From the NCBI GenBank assembly GCA_002722525.1, contig PBMJ01000028.1:1-23130 (forward strand): a DNA stretch of 23,130 bases, given 5' to 3'. Position 1 is the first letter of the stretch; every line of letters begins with the position of its first letter. The DNA is from Acidimicrobiaceae bacterium (GTDB lineage: Bacteria > Actinomycetota > Acidimicrobiia > Acidimicrobiales > UBA8592). This document shows positions 1 to 7,333 of this stretch, piece after piece. The notes beneath the pieces were generated by a model. The model did no database searches, had not been told where the DNA came from, and worked only from the letters and a program-made list of their open reading frames with translations. The position numbers and the translations under genes are program-made.

Positions 1-65
1 CCACGAGCAGCATATAATGCAGACACCTCGTAGGGATCTTCACTGCCGATTTCTACCATCTCCAT
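1..65 (-). CDS. Partial CDS (N-terminus only), unknown function
   Basis: An open minus-strand frame begins with ATG at 65 (a second in-frame ATG is at 59) and runs off the left edge after 21 codons. It reads MEMVEIGSEDPYEVSALYAA and then Arg. The acidic start followed by an EDPYEVSxLYAAR-like stretch looks like a genuine enzyme N-terminus, but I do not recognise the family. No Shine-Dalgarno sequence precedes either ATG. The gene diverges from the TetR-family gene at 144, and the tandem operator repeats at 68-106 begin 3 bases from its first ATG, so it is a likely target of that repressor. Because only 65 bases are visible, the call could be a chance open frame. Confidence 0.45.
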   Translation of the reverse strand, partial: MEMVEIGSEDPYEVSALYAAR

Positions 66-67
66 AG

Positions 68-106
68 AGTCTAATATCATTAGACTTAAGTCTGATATAA
101 TTAGGT
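68..106. promoter_or_regulatory. Two tandem inverted-repeat operators, probably for the adjacent TetR regulator
   Basis: Positions 68-86 read AGTCTAAT-ATC-ATTAGACT, a perfect 8-bp inverted repeat around a 3-base centre. Positions 89-106 repeat it imperfectly as AGTCTGAT-ATA-ATTAGG followed by T. The copies start 21 bases apart, two helical turns, which places them on the same face of the DNA. TetR-family repressors bind such palindromes as dimers and usually lie next to them. The second copy contains a perfect TATAAT hexamer (96-101), so binding would block transcription towards the regulator. The first copy abuts the start of the divergent gene. That this TetR binds here is inferred. Confidence 0.7.
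96..101 (+). promoter_or_regulatory. Candidate -10 element of the TetR gene
   Basis: A perfect TATAAT lies inside the second operator copy, 42 bases before the TetR-family start codon. A weaker TACAAT lies at 106-111. No convincing -35 hexamer is visible at the expected spacing. The overlap with the operator supports autorepression. Confidence 0.45.
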
Positions 107-143
107 ACAATTTACAACCCGTACCCCAAAAAAGAAAGAAATC

Positions 144-725
144 ATGGCCGCACCAATCGGAATCTCAAAAACACAAGTCATAGACGCAGCCGAGCAAATC
201 CTTACAGAAAAAGGAAATATAGCCGATATCTCTCTATCCGAAGTCGCCGACAAAACAGGAATCCGCGTCCAATCACTGTATGCCCATGTAGACGGAATGA
301 ACGGACTACGCAGAGAAATCGCATTACGAAGCCTTGACCAGCTTGCCCAAACAGTCACAGACGCAGCCCTAGGGCGATCTGGCCTCACCGCCGTAGAGGC
401 AATACTCCAAGCACAACTCACATTCGCCATAGCCCGACCAGGGTCCTTTGCAGCAACAATCCACCCGCCCGGAGATGACCAAGAACTCGGTGATTCTATA
501 GCAGCAGTGCAGAGGCCATTAGACCTCGTACTCGAACGCCTAGGTATTGCAGACCCAGAAAAAACTCACTGGACCCGACTGGTCCTCTCATCAATCTATG
601 GATACTCGCTCCTATCACGAGACCAGCAACTTACCCTGCCAGTATCACCCGAAAGCAGCGGCCAGTACCTTGTCAGCGTTCTCGTAACCCAACTCGAAAA
701 CCTCACACAACCAAGCACCCGATAG
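144..725 (+). CDS. TetR/AcrR-family transcriptional repressor
   Basis: A 193-residue protein of normal TetR size. The N-terminal helix-turn-helix covers roughly residues 12-55: ISLSEVADKTGIRVQSLYAH is the typical HTH with the recognition helix ending in LYAHV. The rest is helical and resembles the ligand-binding C-terminal domain of the TetR_C_33/WHG-like group, with a PGSFAATIHPPGDD loop. The start ATG has only a weak A/G-rich upstream stretch. Two tandem palindromes at 68-106 point to autoregulation and control of the divergent gene. It may also govern the bcp-dehydrogenase-flavoenzyme-P450 run 83 bases downstream. The ligand is unknown. The coding strand is strikingly rich in C and A and poor in G, especially towards its end. 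Confidence 0.9.
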   Translation: MAAPIGISKTQVIDAAEQILTEKGNIADISLSEVADKTGIRVQSLYAHVDGMNGLRREIALRSLDQLAQTVTDAALGRSGLTAVEAILQAQLTFAIARPGSFAATIHPPGDDQELGDSIAAVQRPLDLVLERLGIADPEKTHWTRLVLSSIYGYSLLSRDQQLTLPVSPESSGQYLVSVLVTQLENLTQPSTR

Positions 726-797
726 CAACTTTTCCGTCAAGGTTATCGCCTGATATTCTGCAAGTAGACACAGGACCCCAAATAAGAAACCCTCACC

Positions 798-804
798 AAG
801 GAGG
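798..804 (+). promoter_or_regulatory. Strong ribosome binding site of bcp
   Basis: AAGGAGG lies 4 bases before the ATG at 809 and fixes that start. The 14-base string AAGGAGGCTCAATG recurs exactly before the P450 gene at 17349. Confidence 0.8.
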
Positions 805-808
805 CTCA

Positions 809-1291
809 ATGGCGCCTAAACCACAACCATTGGAGGAAGGAACAAAAGCTCCGGCCTTCAAATCCAAAACATACACCGGTGAAGAAATTAAACTCTCCGA
901 CTTTAAAGGCCAGCACCTGCTCTTGTACTTCTACCCCAAAGACAACACACCCGGCTGCACAAAACAAGCACAAAACCTCCAAACAAACCTCAAAAAACTC
1001 GCTGCACAAAACATTGCAGTAGTGGGCGTATCGCCAGACGATAACGACAGCCACCAACGATTCGTAGAAAAGCATCAACTCGCGTTCCCGCTCCTAGCAG
1101 ACCCCGACCGGAAAATTATCGAAAAATACGGAGTATGGGGAGAGAAAAAAAACTACGGCAAAGTCTATATGGGACTCCAACGAACCTCATTCCTAATAAA
1201 CGACTCAGGCATCATCCAGCATGTATTCAAACGACCAAAAACAAATGAACATACAGAAGAAATCCTCTTCTGGCTAAAAGCCAATCCCTAA
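809..1291 (+). CDS. bcp: Thioredoxin-dependent peroxiredoxin, BCP/PrxQ type, single-cysteine form
   Basis: A 160-residue cytoplasmic thiol peroxidase that would reduce H2O2 and organic or lipid hydroperoxides. The AhpC/TSA fold spans nearly the whole protein. The peroxidatic site is FYPKDNTPGCT with Cys50. Many BCPs have a resolving cysteine five residues later; here that position is Gln55, and Cys50 is the only cysteine in the protein, so it must work as a 1-Cys enzyme resolved by an outside thiol. The start is set by the AAGGAGG at 798-804. The stop codon shares one base with the next start (TAATG), showing translational coupling to the acyl-CoA dehydrogenase. A peroxidase ahead of a dehydrogenase, flavoenzyme and P450 may protect against peroxide from uncoupled oxidation (inference). 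Its coding strand has markedly more C than G. Confidence 0.92.
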   Translation: MAPKPQPLEEGTKAPAFKSKTYTGEEIKLSDFKGQHLLLYFYPKDNTPGCTKQAQNLQTNLKKLAAQNIAVVGVSPDDNDSHQRFVEKHQLAFPLLADPDRKIIEKYGVWGEKKNYGKVYMGLQRTSFLINDSGIIQHVFKRPKTNEHTEEILFWLKANP

Positions 1292-2403
1292 TGCTGAACT
1301 TTACCCTCACTGATAAGCAACTCGAGCTCCAAGCACGGGCCCGAAAAGTAGCCCAAGAAGGCGTTAAAGAATACGGACGGCATAACGACAGTTGGATCAA
1401 CGGGTTCTCAAAAGAATTCGCCCGCATCATGGCTGATGAAGGCTGGATCGGAATGGGGTGGCCCAAAAAATACGGAGGTCAAGAACGACCGCCTATTGAC
1501 CGCCTCATCGTCGCAGAAGAAATGATCTCACACGGAGCTCCAATTGCCGCAATGTGGTTCGCCGACCGGCAGATGGGGCCAGCACTCATCGCATATGGAA
1601 CAGAAGACCAAAAAGCGGAATACCTGCCCGGCATGCTTTCTGGAGAAACTACTTGGTGTATCGGAATGAGCGAACCAGACTCCGGATCCGACTTGGCTTC
1701 ACTAGCTACATCAGCGGTTCGACAGGGAGACGAATTCATCGTGAACGGACAAAAAATATGGACTAGCTTCGGAGCGGTCGCAGACTACTGCTATTTGATT
1801 TGCAGAACCAAAACGGAAGGACCGCCCCACAGAGGCATATCTGAACTTATTGTCCCCATGGATCTACCTGGGATAGAAGTTCGCCCGATTACCGATATGA
1901 CCGAAAACCGCCACTTCTGCGAAGTCTATTTCACCGACGTACACGTACCGATTGAAAACCTTGTCGGTGTTGAGGGGGAAGCGTTCAAACAGACAATGCG
2001 ACAACTCGAACACGAACGAGGAGGCATAGACAGGCTCGTGTCAAACAAAGCCCTGTATGACGAGGCACTGAAACACGCGGACACGGGCGACCCTCTAATA
2101 CGACAAGAAATCAGCACGCTCGAATCCGGCTACAGTATAGGAAAACTCCTCGTGTACCGCGAAGTGCTCCGCCAAGCCCCCGCTGGGTTTAGTGCAGCAA
2201 CAAAATGCTTCTGCACGGAGCACGAATGGAATGTAGCACAATTCGTTAGTCGAATCCTTGGCCCAGAAGCTCTCCTCGACACCCACATGTCACGAGGTCT
2301 TGCGTATGCTCCTGCGTACACCATTATGGGAGGAACATCGAACATCATGCGAAACATACTCGGGGAAAGATGTTTAGGACTTGACAGGGAACCGAGAGGA
2401 TAG
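1291..2403 (+). CDS. Acyl-CoA dehydrogenase family protein (FadE-like)
   Basis: A 370-residue FAD enzyme expected to oxidise the alpha-beta bond of an acyl-CoA, passing electrons to ETF. The N-terminal helical domain includes EGWIGMGWPKKYGG. The middle beta-domain carries the family signature around residues 123-157 (CIGMSEPDSGSDLAS, VNGQKIWTS). The C-terminal helical domain ends in IMGGTSNIMRNILGER. In medium-chain enzymes a catalytic Glu sits just before the GTS motif; here it is Gly, as in isovaleryl- and long-chain-type enzymes, where the base lies in an earlier helix. Glu242 in the LEHERGG segment is the candidate. FadE subunits of this size in actinobacteria often form heteromers in sterol side-chain breakdown, but no partner dehydrogenase is adjacent. 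The start overlaps the bcp stop by one base. Substrate is unknown. Confidence 0.9.
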   Translation: MLNFTLTDKQLELQARARKVAQEGVKEYGRHNDSWINGFSKEFARIMADEGWIGMGWPKKYGGQERPPIDRLIVAEEMISHGAPIAAMWFADRQMGPALIAYGTEDQKAEYLPGMLSGETTWCIGMSEPDSGSDLASLATSAVRQGDEFIVNGQKIWTSFGAVADYCYLICRTKTEGPPHRGISELIVPMDLPGIEVRPITDMTENRHFCEVYFTDVHVPIENLVGVEGEAFKQTMRQLEHERGGIDRLVSNKALYDEALKHADTGDPLIRQEISTLESGYSIGKLLVYREVLRQAPAGFSAATKCFCTEHEWNVAQFVSRILGPEALLDTHMSRGLAYAPAYTIMGGTSNIMRNILGERCLGLDREPRG

Positions 2404-2435
2404 AAAATAGAGATAACGGGGAATGGGGAAGCGAG

Positions 2436-4403
2436 ATGTATGAAAAACTTTTTGAACCAATAGATGTCGGACCAGTCACCATCCCTAATCGCATCGTACG
2501 ATCAGCACACTCGACCGCCCTTCCCCTAAAAAGACTAATCGCCTATCACGAAGCAAGAGCTGTCGGCGGGGTAGGGATGAGCACACTTGAAGCGACTGGC
2601 GTGCATTTGTCCTCTCCCGCTATGAGAAGCATCATTCCGTTACATGATGATGCTGTCATACCTTTTTATAAAGAACTTTCTGATGCTCTTCGCCCTCACG
2701 GGATGAAAATACTCCAGCAAATTTATCACCCGGGATCTGCACGCGCTCCAGGCAAAGGAACGTTCCAAATCTCAGCTAGCGCTATCCCTAACCCAATCGC
2801 GGGAGGGATACCTACAGCAATGACAATCCCCATGATTGAAGAAATGATAGAAGCATTCGCATCCGCAGCTCGCCGTTGTCGAGATGGAGGACTCGATGGA
2901 ATAGATATCCATGCTTCTAGTGGTTATTTGATCGAGCAGTTCCTTTCACCTGCAAATAATATCCGTACTGATAGATATGGAGGATCGCTAGAAAACAGGA
3001 TGCGATTCCTCATGGAGATAATTGAAGCGATACGCGAAGAAGTCGGGACAGATATATGTGTTGGGATCCGCCTACCCAACGAAGAATACATCCCAGGAGG
3101 CTTAACAGCAGCGGACAATGCAGAAATAGCAAAAATTGTCGAACCCCATGTTGATTACATCTCGCTTCATATGGGCTCATACTGGCGATTTCACAAACTG
3201 CTCTCACCAATGGATGACCCTCTTGGCCATGAAATGCCAGCCAACGAACCCATTATAAAGCAGATAACCAAACCAACGATCGTTGTTGGACGAATCATGA
3301 CTCTCGACCATGCCGACACAATTGTGAGTGAAGGGCAAGCCGACATGGTATCTATGGTACGAGCCCTAATAGCTGACCCCGGCCTCGTGAACAAAGCACG
3401 ACAAGGCAACACGGATCAAATTCGACCTTGTATAGGGTCAAATTTCGGTTGTGTTGGACAAATCATGTCAACAGGAAAGCTTGGCTGTGTGGTAAACATA
3501 GCCGCAGCTCAGGAAACAGAAGTGACTTTCGAACCCGAAGGAAAACCCAAGGCAATTGAAAAGATACTGATTGTAGGAGGCGGCCCAGCAGGTCTGGAAG
3601 CAGCACGAACAGCAGCGATCATGGGACACGAAGTGCACCTGCACGAAGCGACCAAGCACCTTGGAGGGCAGGTAAGAATCGCAGCAACGGCTCCAAGTAG
3701 GTCTGATATCGGCTCAATCACAAAATGGCTTGAATCAGAAATGGAACGCCTCAAAATTAACGTCACCCTGAATTCTTTGGTCGATCCGGACATTGTAGAA
3801 GAACTCAATCCGGACAGAATTATCCTCGCCACAGGATCGACACCACGAAAAGATGGATTTCAATTAACGACCCCCATTTCTCCGCTGAAAGGGTTCGACC
3901 TTGATCATGTCTACTCAAGTTGGGATATTTTTGGATTCGGCGGAAGAATAACGACAGAAGGACCGGCGGTCGTTTTTGACGATACAGGAACCTTCGAAGC
4001 TATTTCTGTTGCAGACAAACTACTCGAACAAGGAATGAAAGTGACCTTTGTGAGTAGATACGAAAGCCTTGGTGCTTCACTGCCGTATCCTCCTGCAACC
4101 GTCGAAGCGGCCAAAGAAAGACTCATGTCACAAGATTTTGATTTTATCGGTGGCCATTATCTCCAAGCCATCACAGATGATGAAGTCCTTATCGGAGTCC
4201 CATTTACAGAACGCATGCGAACCCTCTCCGCCAAAACAGTAGTTCTTGTTACATACAACCATCCAAACCGAGAGCTCGGAGAGTATTTAAAGGAACAACT
4301 TCCGGTGATGTCTGAGAAAATCCACACCGTCGGAGATGCATCTGGAACTAACGGCATCATGGACGCGATTCATCAATCAGCTAACCTGATTCGAGCGCTC
4401 TAG
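2436..4403 (+). CDS. NADH:flavin oxidoreductase / 2,4-dienoyl-CoA reductase-like multidomain flavoenzyme
   Basis: A 655-residue protein with the full layout of the dienoyl-CoA reductase/trimethylamine dehydrogenase group. An FMN-binding OYE barrel (about 1-330) includes QFLSPANNIRTDRYGGSLENR. A short Fe-S segment (332-351) follows, then an FAD/NAD(P)-binding half starting with the GGGPAG loop at 381-386. Two departures from the family stand out. The four-cysteine cluster motif reads C332-x2-S335-x3-C339-x11-C351, so the second ligand is Ser. The substrate-site motif reads HASSGY (159-164) rather than the usual H-x-x-H/N-GY. A purine-rich GGGGAAG precedes the start by a few bases. It lies 32 bases after the dehydrogenase and 10 before the P450, so it is probably co-transcribed. 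It likely reduces an activated alkene; the substrate is unknown. Confidence 0.9.
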   Translation: MYEKLFEPIDVGPVTIPNRIVRSAHSTALPLKRLIAYHEARAVGGVGMSTLEATGVHLSSPAMRSIIPLHDDAVIPFYKELSDALRPHGMKILQQIYHPGSARAPGKGTFQISASAIPNPIAGGIPTAMTIPMIEEMIEAFASAARRCRDGGLDGIDIHASSGYLIEQFLSPANNIRTDRYGGSLENRMRFLMEIIEAIREEVGTDICVGIRLPNEEYIPGGLTAADNAEIAKIVEPHVDYISLHMGSYWRFHKLLSPMDDPLGHEMPANEPIIKQITKPTIVVGRIMTLDHADTIVSEGQADMVSMVRALIADPGLVNKARQGNTDQIRPCIGSNFGCVGQIMSTGKLGCVVNIAAAQETEVTFEPEGKPKAIEKILIVGGGPAGLEAARTAAIMGHEVHLHEATKHLGGQVRIAATAPSRSDIGSITKWLESEMERLKINVTLNSLVDPDIVEELNPDRIILATGSTPRKDGFQLTTPISPLKGFDLDHVYSSWDIFGFGGRITTEGPAVVFDDTGTFEAISVADKLLEQGMKVTFVSRYESLGASLPYPPATVEAAKERLMSQDFDFIGGHYLQAITDDEVLIGVPFTERMRTLSAKTVVLVTYNHPNRELGEYLKEQLPVMSEKIHTVGDASGTNGIMDAIHQSANLIRAL

Positions 4404-4413
4404 ATCAACATAC

Positions 4414-5619
4414 ATGGACAGGGAACAAGTATTCTTCAGCTTCACTGACGAGAAATTCCAGGCGGAACCCGCAGCGGTATTTGCGGCTATGAGAGAAAAA
4501 TGTCCGGTTCATCTGACGCATGACCCAGCTTCGCATTTCACGCTAACAAGGGAAGAAGACGTAACAAGGGCGCTTAGAGACGAAAAAATCTGGTCATCCA
4601 AGTACGGTCCTGGACTGGCGTTTTCAGAACCCGGCATCGGGGTCCTTGTATCAAGCGACCCGCCTGAACACACAAGCGAACGAATAGCGATCTCTAGAAT
4701 TTTCAAACCTTCCGTAATTGAGAAAATGGAAGACGATATTACAGGACTAGTTCACGAATTGATTGATTCTTTTGAACACAACAAATCTGGAGATATCATT
4801 ACAGACTTTGCAGCGCCGATACCTCTCACCGTCATGTGTTGGATGCTAGGCACACCAATCACCCATATAGAGCAGTTCCGAAGTTGGGTCCTGGAGATGG
4901 CTGCAGCTGTTGCCTATTCAGGAGGTCGGGAAGCCTCAGATGAAGTCAAAAATGCCTATCAAGACTTTTTTGCCTATTTTGGAGCTCACATAGAAAAGCG
5001 GAAGAAAGCCATAGAGTCTAAAGAAGACTACCCAGATGACTTATTGACCCGACTTCTTACAGTCACGCAAGACGGGCACGCCTTAACGACGAAAAAAATT
5101 CTAGGATTCTGCCAGTTTCTTCTTGTCGCAGGTTCAGAAACAACAACGCTTATGATCGGAAACATACTTCACCGCCTCATGGAAAACCCTGAACAGTTCG
5201 ACCTCTTAAAAAAGAATCATGCGCTCATCCCAAACGCAGTAGAGGAGAGCCTGCGATACGACGCTCCGGTCCATGGCCTCTTTCGAACGAACAATGAAAA
5301 GGTAACTATGCATGGCGTGCAGATGCCTGAGAATTCAAAGGTATGCATGATGTTCGCCTCGGCGAATAGGGATCCAAAGGCATGGGATAACCCTAATGCC
5401 TTTGACATCACAAGAGATATAACTGACCTTAGGAATCACGCATCGTTCGGAGTGGGACCCCACTACTGTTTGGGTGCCCCTTTATCGCGTCTCGAGGGAA
5501 CCGTAGCGTTAAAAGCAATAGCCGAAAGGCTTCCAAAAATACGAAGCGACGGCCCACCAACTAGGACGAAGGCCGGAGTACTGAAGGGTTTCTCCTCTTT
5601 GCCAGTTAGATGGGATTAA
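4414..5619 (+). CDS. Cytochrome P450, bacterial soluble class
   Basis: A 401-residue protein of normal bacterial P450 length. The oxygen-activation motif in helix I is AGSETTT (239-245), the K-helix ExxR is E278-R281, and the heme-thiolate loop is FGVGPHYCLG with Cys352. It would hydroxylate or otherwise mono-oxygenate a substrate using electrons from a ferredoxin and reductase, neither of which lies beside it. No membrane anchor is seen. It follows the flavoenzyme by 10 bases, and no good ribosome binding site is visible, so translational coupling is likely. Its stop overlaps that of the convergent thrH gene within a TTAA that provides TAA on both strands. All catalytic motifs are intact, in contrast to the P450-like protein at 18797. 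Confidence 0.95.
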   Translation: MDREQVFFSFTDEKFQAEPAAVFAAMREKCPVHLTHDPASHFTLTREEDVTRALRDEKIWSSKYGPGLAFSEPGIGVLVSSDPPEHTSERIAISRIFKPSVIEKMEDDITGLVHELIDSFEHNKSGDIITDFAAPIPLTVMCWMLGTPITHIEQFRSWVLEMAAAVAYSGGREASDEVKNAYQDFFAYFGAHIEKRKKAIESKEDYPDDLLTRLLTVTQDGHALTTKKILGFCQFLLVAGSETTTLMIGNILHRLMENPEQFDLLKKNHALIPNAVEESLRYDAPVHGLFRTNNEKVTMHGVQMPENSKVCMMFASANRDPKAWDNPNAFDITRDITDLRNHASFGVGPHYCLGAPLSRLEGTVALKAIAERLPKIRSDGPPTRTKAGVLKGFSSLPVRWD

Positions 5620-6248
5620 TTACTTGACTCGATGAAGCTTTGGATCGAATTAAGCAAATCAGAATAGTCATCATGGCAGACAAGATCTGATCTCTCAGCC
5701 CGAACATGATCTGGAGCCCGAAATAAAAGCCCAGCGTCGGCTTGGTCAATCATCGAAAGATCGTTATATGAATCTCCAGCAGCAAGCACCCGGTAATTCA
5801 GCTCCTGAAACGAGCGAACAGCGTAGAATTTCTGATTCGGAATTCGTTCCACGAAACCAGTAATGACCCCGTTTGGATCAACAATCAAACGATGGCAGAG
5901 AATCAACGGGTTTCCCAACTGATCCATCAACGGGTGAATAAATTCCTCAAAAGTATCAGAAAGAAGAACTACCGAAACACGAGAACGAAGCTCATCCAAA
6001 AAGTCAGAAGCACCCTCCAAAGGTGATAGCGAAGCAATTACAGATTGAATGTCCTGAAGCGCAATACCGTTGGAGTTGATCAACTGAATACGAGAATCCA
6101 TCAAAAACTGGTAATTAGGTTCATCCTTTGTGGTTCGTTTTAACCCTTCTATGCCAAATTCATCGGCAACCGCAATCCAGATCTCCGGAGTAAGGACACC
6201 TTCAACATCTAATGCTACAAGGCACTGTTGAGGAGGAGCCGAAGACAT
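5616..6248 (-). CDS. thrH: ThrH-type HAD phosphatase (phosphoserine phosphatase / homoserine phosphotransferase)
   Basis: A 210-residue HAD-superfamily protein resembling Pseudomonas ThrH along its whole length. Motif I is LDVEGVL, with nucleophile Asp14 and the ThrH-specific Glu16 in place of the usual second Asp. PEIWIAVADEFGI follows directly. Motif II is SDTF (97-100), Lys140 fits motif III, and AAGDSYND (156-163) is motif IV. Known ThrH dephosphorylates phosphoserine and can pass the phosphate to homoserine, linking serine and threonine synthesis. An AAAGGTGA-like ribosome binding site precedes the ATG. It diverges from the DUF2797 gene across 83 bases and converges on the P450 with a four-base stop overlap. 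I see no biosynthetic partners nearby, so the physiological substrate remains open. Confidence 0.88.
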   Translation of the reverse strand: MSSAPPQQCLVALDVEGVLTPEIWIAVADEFGIEGLKRTTKDEPNYQFLMDSRIQLINSNGIALQDIQSVIASLSPLEGASDFLDELRSRVSVVLLSDTFEEFIHPLMDQLGNPLILCHRLIVDPNGVITGFVERIPNQKFYAVRSFQELNYRVLAAGDSYNDLSMIDQADAGLLFRAPDHVRAERSDLVCHDDYSDLLNSIQSFIESSN

Positions 6249-6331
6249 AGGTAGTCACCTTTCACATATGGAGAATGAATTTAAATCCATCTAGCAATAC
6301 GAATCGCAAATAATGGACGTATCCAGTTTAC
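6249..6331. promoter_or_regulatory. Divergent intergenic region between thrH and the DUF2797 gene
   Basis: These 83 bases must hold promoters for both directions. An AAAGGTGA-like ribosome binding site for thrH is visible on the minus strand. An AT-rich patch (gaatttaaat, about 6274-6283) could contribute a -10 element, but no convincing -35/-10 pair stands out. Confidence 0.35.
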
Positions 6332-7321
6332 GTGCCCGATCGACACTCGCATCGCCTTTCTCCACTATCACCATCACGACAAGAGCTAAACTACAGAATT
6401 GTGACCAAAGAATCTCCCTCTTCTACGGTTCTAATCTCCTTAAACTGGCAGGAATCAGAACCCCTATTACGGATGCGAAATGGTAACCAGCCGACAGCAA
6501 TAACCGAGTCGGCAGTTAACTACCCATTGCTTTACAGAGTGACGAGTGAAACAAGGAGATTCTGTCTTGGCCATACTGCAATGACCCAAAATGGCGCTTC
6601 TTACGAGATATGCCTTGAAGAACCTCAGCAAGGCAGAAAATGCTTGAAATGCTCCAACGCCGATGCACGTTACGCTGCCAATCTTCACCAATCACACAAG
6701 AAAAGCATCGATGAAGTACCTCAAGCGTTCCGCAGCCACATGGATCAACCAAATTTCTTGTACCTGGCATGTTTCGCAGATGGGTCTCTAAAGGTCGGAA
6801 CAACAACCCAGAATCGGAAAGAGCGGCGCCTACGAGAACAGGGAGCCATATGGGCAACCATTGTCGCCAAAACATTGAATGGCTACACAGTACGAATCAT
6901 GGAAGACCTTGTCACCGACCAACTTTCCATACAACAGGCAGTATCAACAAAACGAAAACTCGCCGGATTGGTAAACCCCATAAGCAGGAAAGATGCAAAG
7001 GACAAACTCGAACACGTCAGCAGGGAAGTGCAGGCTGTCCTCGAAGATTCACAGAATCTAGACTATGAACCGCATGTAATCGAGTGGGAAAACGATGCGC
7101 TGGAAAATAGTCTCTGGAGCAACGTCCACCCCTACCCGCGAGACCTTACCAATGGGGCTCATGCACTGAAAATTGTCGATATGGTCGGAAGAATCGTCGC
7201 CTTATCCCCCGAAGACTCATCAGATGTATTCATAGCTGACCTTAATCCTCTCTTCGGCGTTGAAATAGAAATCGGTCGATTCGACACTGAGGACTTACTG
7301 GTGCAAGACGCACTCTTCTAA
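6332..7321 (+). CDS. DUF2797 family protein with GIY-YIG-like core
   Basis: A 329-residue protein whose middle matches the DUF2797 pattern. A beta-strand start (VLISLNWQESEPLLRM) leads to a cysteine-rich part with Cys78, Cys94 and a C104-x2-C107 pair, suggesting zinc binding. LYLACFADGSLKVGTTTQNR (143-162) follows, then R-x-x-x-QGA and a Glu at 191, reminiscent of GIY-YIG nuclease cores. Biochemical function of the family is unknown to me; DNA binding or cleavage is only inferred from the fold resemblance. The start is uncertain: GTG at 6332 gives the longest frame, and GTG at 6401 would keep all conserved segments; neither has a clear ribosome binding site. It converges on the small protein and SNF2 genes with a 12-base gap. 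Confidence 0.75.
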   Translation: MPDRHSHRLSPLSPSRQELNYRIVTKESPSSTVLISLNWQESEPLLRMRNGNQPTAITESAVNYPLLYRVTSETRRFCLGHTAMTQNGASYEICLEEPQQGRKCLKCSNADARYAANLHQSHKKSIDEVPQAFRSHMDQPNFLYLACFADGSLKVGTTTQNRKERRLREQGAIWATIVAKTLNGYTVRIMEDLVTDQLSIQQAVSTKRKLAGLVNPISRKDAKDKLEHVSREVQAVLEDSQNLDYEPHVIEWENDALENSLWSNVHPYPRDLTNGAHALKIVDMVGRIVALSPEDSSDVFIADLNPLFGVEIEIGRFDTEDLLVQDALF

Positions 7322-7333
7322 TAACTAATTAAG

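Noticed and set aside
5009..5021. A 13-base match (ccatagagtctaa) inside the first P450 to the region of the TetR operator
   Set aside because: Only part of one operator arm is included and there is no palindrome; a match of this length is expected by chance in a window this size.
5625..5660. Possible hairpin (TCGAT ... ATCGA) at the P450/thrH junction as a terminator
   Set aside because: Only five paired bases around a ten-base loop, no following T-run, and it lies inside the thrH coding sequence.
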